Notes under the pieces: generated by a model
The model's input: only the letters and a program-made list of their open reading frames with translations
Databases searched by the model: none
Told to the model about the DNA's origin: nothing
Part shown: positions 6,601-12,653 of the stretch, in pieces
Position numbering within the stretch: the first letter of the stretch is position 1
How the letters are laid out: each line of letters opens with the position of its first letter
From: Campylobacteraceae bacterium
Lineage (GTDB): Bacteria > Campylobacterota > Campylobacteria > Campylobacterales > Sulfurospirillaceae
Assembly (NCBI GenBank): GCA_019162915.1
Contig: JAFLKZ010000016.1
Coordinates: 1-13,996 of the forward strand
Direction of reading: 5' to 3'
Length of the DNA stretch: 13,996 nucleotides
Position numbers and translations under genes: made by a program

Positions 6601-6810
6601 ATGGATAACAGCCTTGAAAAACAAGCTTTAATTAAAGAGATAGAAGGACTTATAGAGTCCGACCCAATAGCGGTTGTAGGTACATTTGAGATGATGGAAT
6701 TTTTAGAAATGGATGATTTGATATCTATTCATAAAGGACTTTTAAAATCGAAAGAAAATCGAAGTAAAGAGAATGATGTTTGGTTTGATGAGTTGTGTAA
6801 AAAAGACTAA
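6601..6810 (+). CDS. Small acidic protein of unknown function, 69 residues
   Basis: I do not recognise this protein. It is soluble and acidic, with no signal peptide, membrane segment or Cys pair (one Cys, near the C-terminus). It looks mostly helical: an N-terminal helix (LEKQALIKEIEGLIES), a middle part (AVVGTFEMMEFLEMDDLISIHKGL) and a charged C-terminal tail (KSKENRSKENDVWFDELCKKD). That form would suit a small adaptor or regulator, but this is only a guess. Support for a real gene: an ATG preceded by an AGAG-type weak ribosome site, promoter-like boxes 40-60 bases upstream, no competing longer frame, and a position filling the space between two opposed genes. Its TAA overlaps the stop of the convergent GGDEF/EAL gene by four bases. 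Confidence 0.7.
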   Translation: MDNSLEKQALIKEIEGLIESDPIAVVGTFEMMEFLEMDDLISIHKGLLKSKENRSKENDVWFDELCKKD

Positions 6811-8798
6811 ATCTTCTCTTTAGGCTCACTAAAATAATAGCCTTGAAACTGGTCGATACCTAGTTTATACGCTATCTCAAAAACCTCTTTTGAGTGAACA
6901 AATTCAGCAATTGTTTTGATGCCAAGTTCTTGAGAGAAAAAGACGATAGCTTTGACTAATTCATACGATTTTTTATCAACATGAATATTTTTGATAAGAC
7001 TTCCATCTATCTTGATAAAATCAGGAGAAAGCTCAAAAATGTGAGAAAAGTTTGAAAAACCTGTTCCAAAGTCATCTATCGCAAATCGTACGCCATATTC
7101 TCTAAACTGCGCCATAAAGTTTTTGAGCACTTTATAGCTTTGGATATTTTCAGATTCCAAAATTTCAAAGATAAGTTTTTTGCCTATGTCCTCCGCGATA
7201 ATAGCTTTTTTGAGCATAATATGGAGTGGTTTGTTTAAAATATCATGGTAATTAAGGTTGACAGTTATAGGCATATCTTGCGTGGCACAGATATGAAGAC
7301 TTTTTAAAAGAGTCATCTGCGAAATTTGGTCATAGTGTCTTGTTTTGGAGGCAATGTCTAAAAATTCAAATGGCAATACATAGGAAATAACACCTTCCTT
7401 TTCTTCTTTAAGACGCATTAATGCTTCGTATTTGACTACTTTTTCTTCTCTATCGACGATGGGCTGAAAAAATGGGATGAAAAGATCATCTTCGATACCT
7501 TGAATAATACGTTTTTTCCACAATGCTCCTTGTTTAATAGCCTGAATAGAATCTAGTGAACTGTGGTAAAAAACAAATTGTTTGTGTAGTTCTTTGGCTT
7601 TATTAAGTGCTATGTCGGCGGTACCTAGTGTATTGTTTTTTTCAAAAGAGATGCCAGCACTTAGGTCTAAGTAGATAGTATCATCGATCTGTGGAACAAA
7701 TATTTTTTTATCTTCCATCACGGCAAAAAAAGCGTCAAGTAAAGTAATGGTTTTTTCTATATTTACATGTAAAGCATCTTGGAAAAATACAAATTCATCT
7801 CCCGAAATGCGATAAACTTTAAAATCTCTATTTTTGGCAAAGTGCTTGAGTATATTGGAAAAAATAATCAATACTTCATTGCCTACATGAACACCATAGA
7901 GTTCATTGATTGTTCTAAAAGTGTTGATATCAATGATAATGATAGCGGGATTTTGCACTTCTTTGAGATCTTTAAGCAGGGCAAATCTATTTTTTAGCTT
8001 GGTCATGGGATCGATGTAGAGTTGATGTTCAAGCTCTTTATAAAGGTTGGTGATGTGTAAGATGATTTTGTAAAGTAAAAAAAGAACGATGATGATGGTT
8101 AAAAAAATTAAGAGAAATTCATAGGTAAGATAGATGTTTTTTTGTCTAATGCTTTCATTTTCAAGATGGTAAAGATTTTGGCTATCTTTGAGAATGAGGT
8201 TAGTCATCATCGATTTTAGTTCCTCAAAGGTGCGTGATAGCTCGAGATTGAAAATTTTTATTTCAGCGGCAGCTTCTTGTGGAAAGGCGTGTTCTTCCAT
8301 CATAGCTTTATCTCTTTGCCTTAGTAAACTTGAGAGTGTTTTGATAAGCGAAGGCAACGCATCAAATTGAGACTCTAAAGCGCTACTTTCTGGCAATATT
8401 GTGAGTTTAGAATCTTCTCTCGTGTAAGTCATAATGCTATATGGTTTATTTTCTAGTGAGATAGCTTTTTGAAGTGAGCCACCATAGTGAATGATGTAAA
8501 GACGACCTTCTGCTTGTGTCACTTTATTTTCAATCTTCTCAATCATTGCATCTCGTTCTTTGTCATTTTTAGAAATAGCCGTTAGTTCCAAAAGATGAAG
8601 ATGTATAAAGGTAATATCTTCTAAAAGGTATCGACTGATTTCAATCTTGGCTTTAAGATTCTGGCTTTTTTGTTCAAAATTTTTGCCTAAATTTTCAAAG
8701 AAAAGATGGGTTAAAATGACAAGTCCTATGCTTCCTATAAAAACAAGCATTAAGAGCATGATGTACTTGAATAAAACCTTATTAATCAGTTTTGCCAT
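6807..8798 (-). CDS. Membrane-bound GGDEF/EAL cyclic-di-GMP enzyme
   Basis: This 663-residue protein should make and/or break cyclic-di-GMP. Helix 1 (about 11-33) and helix 2 (about 224-246) enclose a periplasmic, largely helical region of about 190 residues. The GGDEF domain (about 255-412) has DPMTKLKNR, IDINTFRTIN and a signature altered to SGDEF (332-336), with Asn292 and Arg295 where Asp and Lys are usual, so cyclase activity is uncertain. The EAL domain (about 430-663) keeps the expected catalytic set: Glu458 (YEAL), Asn514 (NLN), Glu545 (FEIL), Asp575/Asp576 (DDFGTG), Lys596 (IKIDG), Glu632 (AEFV) and Gln652 (FQGYYF). Phosphodiesterase activity is therefore likely. The ATG is eight bases after the selB stop, and AAGG within that stop region is its ribosome site, so it is probably co-translated with selB. 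No terminator is seen after its stop. Confidence 0.93.
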   Translation of the reverse strand: MAKLINKVLFKYIMLLMLVFIGSIGLVILTHLFFENLGKNFEQKSQNLKAKIEISRYLLEDITFIHLHLLELTAISKNDKERDAMIEKIENKVTQAEGRLYIIHYGGSLQKAISLENKPYSIMTYTREDSKLTILPESSALESQFDALPSLIKTLSSLLRQRDKAMMEEHAFPQEAAAEIKIFNLELSRTFEELKSMMTNLILKDSQNLYHLENESIRQKNIYLTYEFLLIFLTIIIVLFLLYKIILHITNLYKELEHQLYIDPMTKLKNRFALLKDLKEVQNPAIIIIDINTFRTINELYGVHVGNEVLIIFSNILKHFAKNRDFKVYRISGDEFVFFQDALHVNIEKTITLLDAFFAVMEDKKIFVPQIDDTIYLDLSAGISFEKNNTLGTADIALNKAKELHKQFVFYHSSLDSIQAIKQGALWKKRIIQGIEDDLFIPFFQPIVDREEKVVKYEALMRLKEEKEGVISYVLPFEFLDIASKTRHYDQISQMTLLKSLHICATQDMPITVNLNYHDILNKPLHIMLKKAIIAEDIGKKLIFEILESENIQSYKVLKNFMAQFREYGVRFAIDDFGTGFSNFSHIFELSPDFIKIDGSLIKNIHVDKKSYELVKAIVFFSQELGIKTIAEFVHSKEVFEIAYKLGIDQFQGYYFSEPKEKI
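7762..7773. repeat. Iterated palindrome TTTACATGTAAA, exact copy 2
   Basis: Exact 12-mer in the GGDEF/EAL gene just after the SGDEF motif, read as Leu-His-Val-Asn. Confidence 0.85.
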
Positions 8799-8806
8799 TA
8801 TTTACC

Positions 8807-10642
8807 TTAGATAAGAACTCTACGAGTCCCCTCTTTTTTGACATCATCAAATTGGTCAAGATAGTCAAGATAGGCGACTAAATATTTTCGACTAAAATCA
8901 AAATGCTCTTTAAAAGACTTAATGTCGATACCATTTTCCGCTTTCATAATTTCTCGCATATTGGCTATCATCGCACTTAATGCCGTGGTAGTTATAAAGA
9001 TATTGTGTTCTAGTCTGACGACTTTTCTAGCTCTTGTCAGGCTTTTGAGTGCGTCATCGCCCATTTTTCTATCGATATCGAGATCATCGTAGATATTGTA
9101 AGGGGCATCGGGTAAAAACTCCGCTTCTTGTAGAATGCTATAAATTCTATTTTCCACCATCGTTTCAATGTTAGAGATGTCAATGTTGGCGTTTTTATAG
9201 ATACCATTTTCAAAGGACAAAACTTCTTCTTCACACAGTGTTTTGAGTACATTATCGATTAAAGCGGTACTTGCCCATTTGAGTTTTAAAGAGAGTGAAT
9301 TTGCCGATAATAACGCGTAAGTATTTTTTTTGTAGATGGCTTGAATGATGGAGCGAAGTTCATCTTTGGTGGAGATTGGATATAAAACAAGCGCTTTTTC
9401 ATCCACAAAAATATCATCCATAGTTTTTGTAATAGCAATTGATTCATCATGGGTCAACCCAAAGCGTTGGTTGGAGGAGATAAGTCCAAATCCTCTTTTG
9501 TGCATCTCGACCAAAATCGTAAAAGCAGTTTTAAAATCTTTGACATGTAACGCATGAAGCAACGCTAGTTTGACCTTTTTTTTCATCGGGTCGTTGATAG
9601 GGTTAAGTATATATCCACCACCAATAGTGCGACCACTCGCACAGAGAATAAAAGGTTCACCATGCACTAAAAAGAGTTTTTTAGAAAACTGAAGTTTGGC
9701 AAAACCACTTTTGAGTTCGCTCTCTCCCTCGTAAAAAAGAATTTTAGCTTCTGTTTGTTTTGTCCCTACGAAAAGGTTGATTTTTGAGTTGTGTTTAAGC
9801 GTATGCCCCCCGATACTCTCAATCCAAACATCCGCACAGTCAAATCCTCTAATAAACCCTTTTTTGCAGAGTAATGCCCCTTTTTCAAAAGGTGTTTTGG
9901 AGGCACTTTGAAGATTGATAGCGGTTCTTTGCGAACACAATGCTGTTTCAACATCGTGGTCATGAACTTGTAAATTGCGCACCGTAAACTCTTTTTCGCT
10001 CTCCGGTGCATAAATTTTCTCTCCCACTTTAAGCGTGCCATCTAGCACGGTTCCTGTGACTACCGTGCCCGCTCCCGCGATAGAAAAAGACCTATCAACG
10101 TAATAGCGAAACATTCCATTGCTCTTTTTTTCAACAGAGGGAAGGGCAAAAAGGGTGTTTTTAAGAGTTTCTATAGAGCTTTTATCGTAGATACTCACGG
10201 GAATAATACGCTCCAACCGCAGATGACTGAGCGTTTTAAAATGCTCTTCTATCTCGCTTTCTCTTTGTTTGAGCTGCTCATCACTGGCTAAATCTTTTTT
10301 GGTCAGCACCACGATAATATGGTTTACATGTAAAAGATTTAAAATCTCTAAATGCTCTTTTGTTTGAGGCATAATGCCCTCATTAGCGTCTACCACAACC
10401 ATACTAGCATCAAATCCAAAAGCGCCTGAGATCATATTTTTTAGGAGCTTTTCGTGTCCTGGGACATCGATGAACGCCACATTGGTAGCCTCATTTTGCA
10501 TACTTGAAAAGCTAAGATTTATCGTGATGCCTCTTCTTTTTTCCTCTTCAAGCGTGTCGCCTACAAAGCCAGTTAATGCCTCAATCAGTGCTGTTTTTCC
10601 GTGGTCTACGTGTCCGGCTGTTCCGACGATAATATATTTCAT
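8807..10642 (-). CDS. selB: Selenocysteine-specific elongation factor SelB
   Basis: SelB is the GTPase that replaces EF-Tu for selenocysteine: it binds Sec-tRNA(Sec) and the mRNA SECIS hairpin and delivers Sec at in-frame UGA. The protein has 611 residues, close to E. coli SelB. The G domain shows GTAGHVDHGKT (7-17), RRGIT (36-40), DVPGHEKL (59-66) and TKKD (114-117); TKxD rather than NKxD is usual for SelB. The EF-Tu-like beta-barrel domains follow, and the last ~180 residues form the winged-helix array that reads SECIS RNA. The ATG overlaps the selA stop in ATGA (10639-10642), so the two are coupled. A selenoprotein such as formate dehydrogenase must be encoded elsewhere, as must selD and the tRNA(Sec) gene, which are absent here. 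One exact and one degenerate copy of TTTACATGTAAA lie in the gene. Confidence 0.98.
   Translation of the reverse strand: MKYIIVGTAGHVDHGKTALIEALTGFVGDTLEEEKRRGITINLSFSSMQNEATNVAFIDVPGHEKLLKNMISGAFGFDASMVVVDANEGIMPQTKEHLEILNLLHVNHIIVVLTKKDLASDEQLKQRESEIEEHFKTLSHLRLERIIPVSIYDKSSIETLKNTLFALPSVEKKSNGMFRYYVDRSFSIAGAGTVVTGTVLDGTLKVGEKIYAPESEKEFTVRNLQVHDHDVETALCSQRTAINLQSASKTPFEKGALLCKKGFIRGFDCADVWIESIGGHTLKHNSKINLFVGTKQTEAKILFYEGESELKSGFAKLQFSKKLFLVHGEPFILCASGRTIGGGYILNPINDPMKKKVKLALLHALHVKDFKTAFTILVEMHKRGFGLISSNQRFGLTHDESIAITKTMDDIFVDEKALVLYPISTKDELRSIIQAIYKKNTYALLSANSLSLKLKWASTALIDNVLKTLCEEEVLSFENGIYKNANIDISNIETMVENRIYSILQEAEFLPDAPYNIYDDLDIDRKMGDDALKSLTRARKVVRLEHNIFITTTALSAMIANMREIMKAENGIDIKSFKEHFDFSRKYLVAYLDYLDQFDDVKKEGTRRVLI
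9540..9551. repeat. Degenerate iterated palindrome (TTGACATGTAAC)
   Basis: Two mismatches; one arm of the 8-base core is broken. It lies in selB and is still read as Leu-His-Val-Lys, so it may be an eroded copy. Confidence 0.45.
10323..10334. repeat. Iterated palindrome TTTACATGTAAA, exact copy 3
   Basis: Exact 12-mer in selB within the G domain, a few codons before the TKKD motif, read as Leu-His-Val-Asn. Confidence 0.85.
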
Positions 10643-11982
10643 TGTTTCTCTTCTATGATTTTTTGGGTGATGGTGATAAGTTTTGCTTCAAGGGCTGGTA
10701 AAATACTTCTAAAATCGAGTAAAAATTTGTCGTTTTCAATTCTGCCAATAACAAAATTAGCTCTAAATTTTCGCTCCAAAACGGTGGCTTTTCCCTTTAC
10801 ATGTAAAGCGATAGTGGGGAATTTACGATTAGGCAAGGTTCCTCCTCCCATGTAGGTGTCACTTTGGATAATTTCGCAGTATGACTCACCGATTTGACTC
10901 TTTACATGTAAAGCTCTTTTCTCTAACGATTCAACACTTTGCTGCAACATCCATAAGGTAGGAATTTGTTCATATTCTTCTGCCAAATAGGCTTTAATAC
11001 TCTCTTCTAAAATACTCAGCGTTATTTTGTCAACCCTGAGCATGCGTAAAAGTTGGTTTTTTTTAAGCTTTGCGATGAGCTCTTTTTTCCCAGCGATGAT
11101 GCCTGCTTGGACACTACCAAAAAGCTTGTCGCCACTAAAGCTGATAAGTGAGGTATGGCATGAGAGTATCTCTTCTAAGGAAGGCTCTTTGGCGCCAAGG
11201 TTGTAGGGAAGTTTGCCGAGATAACCGCTTCCGACATCAAAATAGTCTATGAGATTATTTGCTTGCGCTAAAGTTTTGAGGCTTGAAAAGGCAACATCTT
11301 CACTAAATCCCTCGATGGAAAAATTTGACTGATGGACTTTCATGAGCATGGCTGTTTTTTCGCCAATAGCGTCTTGGTAATCAGCCAGTTTTGTTTTATT
11401 CGTAGCACCAACTTCACATAGCTTTGCACCACTTTGTTTCATCACTTCAGGGATACGAAAACTACCGCCAATTTCGACGAGTTCGCCCCGAGAAACGATG
11501 ACTTCTTTGTTCTTGGCAAAAGTATTAAGGATAAGAAAAACCGCTGAAGCGTTGTTGTTCACGACCAAAACATCTTCTACATGTAAAAGACTTTTAAGGT
11601 GTCCACTGACATGTTCATAGCGTTCCCCTCTTTTTCCTTTTTCAAGGTTATATTCGAGATTTGAATAGTTGCAGATAGCCACACTTGCGCGCTCTAAAAG
11701 TGTTTTAGAGATAAGGCTTCGACCCATGTTGGTATGAAGGATAACGCCTGTGGCGTTGATGAGTGGTTTGAGGGAAGGTTGAAAAAGCGCATCGTACGCT
11801 TTTTTGACGCCCATGGCAAGGGCATTTTCATCGATATTTTGAACTTTGTTTTCTAAAATATCTTTGCGTAGGCGATCGATATGTTCCCTCGTAATTTTAA
11901 TGAGAAGGTGCTGGTTGAGCCCTTTAAAAAGGGATGTGGTGACAAACTTGTCAACTTTGGGAAGGTCTCCTAGTTTATTCAT
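10639..11982 (-). CDS. selA: L-seryl-tRNA(Sec) selenium transferase SelA
   Basis: This is a PLP enzyme converting Ser-tRNA(Sec) to selenocysteinyl-tRNA(Sec) with selenophosphate. The 447 residues match the bacterial SelA length. Recognisable parts are the N-terminal LPKVDKF and the helical tRNA-binding region, PLINATGVILHTNMGRSL (73-90), YEHVSGHLKSLLHVEDVLVVNN, RGELVEIGGSFRIPEV and SFSGDKLFGSVQAGIIAGKK (281-300). In the last of these, Lys286 is the expected PLP Schiff-base lysine. The usual DKLLGGPQAG reads DKLFGSVQAG here, a modest departure. GGAG lies about seven bases before the ATG, which overlaps the stop of the regulator gene (ATGA, 11979-11982). Three TACATGTA cores fall in this gene, two of them exact 12-mers. 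Confidence 0.98.
   Translation of the reverse strand: MNKLGDLPKVDKFVTTSLFKGLNQHLLIKITREHIDRLRKDILENKVQNIDENALAMGVKKAYDALFQPSLKPLINATGVILHTNMGRSLISKTLLERASVAICNYSNLEYNLEKGKRGERYEHVSGHLKSLLHVEDVLVVNNNASAVFLILNTFAKNKEVIVSRGELVEIGGSFRIPEVMKQSGAKLCEVGATNKTKLADYQDAIGEKTAMLMKVHQSNFSIEGFSEDVAFSSLKTLAQANNLIDYFDVGSGYLGKLPYNLGAKEPSLEEILSCHTSLISFSGDKLFGSVQAGIIAGKKELIAKLKKNQLLRMLRVDKITLSILEESIKAYLAEEYEQIPTLWMLQQSVESLEKRALHVKSQIGESYCEIIQSDTYMGGGTLPNRKFPTIALHVKGKATVLERKFRANFVIGRIENDKFLLDFRSILPALEAKLITITQKIIEEKQ
10796..10807. repeat. Iterated palindrome TTTACATGTAAA, exact copy 4
   Basis: Exact 12-mer near the 3' end of selA, read as Leu-His-Val-Lys. It starts 105 bases from the next copy, exactly ten helical turns if 10.5 bp per turn is assumed. 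Confidence 0.85.
10901..10912. repeat. Iterated palindrome TTTACATGTAAA, exact copy 5
   Basis: Exact 12-mer in selA, read as Leu-His-Val-Lys. With copy 4 it forms the closest pair in the window. Confidence 0.85.
11576..11587. repeat. Iterated palindrome, one mismatch (TCTACATGTAAA)
   Basis: Core intact, in selA just before the VLVVNN strand, read as Leu-His-Val-Glu. It has the same variant base as the copy at 2946. Confidence 0.75.
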
Positions 11983-12653
11983 GCTTTCTCCGGAATGGGT
12001 AGTTTGGTGGCATCAAAAAGATACTTTTTATTTTGGATTTTGGTGAGAATACCTTGGTCACTGAGTTGTTTAAAGAGCTTGATGACAGTAGGTTTACTGA
12101 CCTCGACTTGCTCCATGATTTCACTATACGAGTAATTAAGCATATGCTCATTGTCGAGATTTTTAATGATAAATCGGATAATTTCAACCTGCTTACTATC
12201 CGTCACCGCGGAGATAGTTTTGATGATATTGTAGGAGCGCTCTATCTCTTTGGCTTGGATTTTAGGAAGAAGCACATCGTGGAGATTGTTGAGGAGTTCT
12301 TTGATGTTGACAGGTTTGATGATGTAATTATCCACTTTGAGTTTGATAGCATCTAAAAGATAGTCTGTGTCGGTAAAAGCGGTCGTGAGAATGGAGGGGA
12401 TTTCGAGTTCTAAGTCATTTTTTACTATTCTTAAAAAGTCTAAACCATTGCTAAATTTGAGGTGGATATCGGAAATAATAACATCAATTTTTTGGGTTTT
12501 AATAACTTCAAGTGCCTCTTCAATTGTTTGTACAGGATAGATTTTTTTCACAAAGTCTTCAAGTACCGATGTGGTGTGTTTGAGTAGTTCGGCTTCATCT
12601 TCGAGATAAAGTATGGAAAATGCACCTAATAATTCAAAATTGCGCTTGTTCAT
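11979..12653 (-). CDS. Response regulator with atypical winged-helix output domain
   Basis: The receiver domain (about 11-130) has acidic residues LEDE (17-20), phospho-acceptor Asp62 in IISDIHL, a Thr pair at 90-91 and Lys113 in IIKPVNI. After a helical linker (130-170), the C-terminal ~50 residues (SYSEIMEQVEVSKPTVIK onward to NKKYLFD) form a helix-turn-helix with a wing. It looks more like RepL/MarR-type winged helices than OmpR, NarL or NtrC outputs; that resemblance is by eye. It is the obvious partner of the kinase whose end it overlaps. Three starts are possible: GTG 12662, ATG 12659 and ATG 12653. I chose 12653 because GAAGG then lies eight bases upstream, whereas it is too close to the other two. 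The result is 224 residues and a 20-base overlap with the kinase gene. Its stop overlaps the selA start. Confidence 0.9.
   Translation of the reverse strand: MNKRNFELLGAFSILYLEDEAELLKHTTSVLEDFVKKIYPVQTIEEALEVIKTQKIDVIISDIHLKFSNGLDFLRIVKNDLELEIPSILTTAFTDTDYLLDAIKLKVDNYIIKPVNIKELLNNLHDVLLPKIQAKEIERSYNIIKTISAVTDSKQVEIIRFIIKNLDNEHMLNYSYSEIMEQVEVSKPTVIKLFKQLSDQGILTKIQNKKYLFDATKLPIPEKA

Noticed and set aside
8799..8806. tRNA(Sec) gene or other RNA gene near selAB
   Set aside because: The gaps around selA and selB are overlaps or eight bases long, and no gap in the window is long enough for a ~90-base tRNA(Sec).
12033..12356. 107-codon + strand frame opposite the response regulator
   Set aside because: It is the longest shadow frame, but its peptide is an acidic low-complexity mirror of the regulator coding sequence, and the regulator has an intact receiver and HTH.
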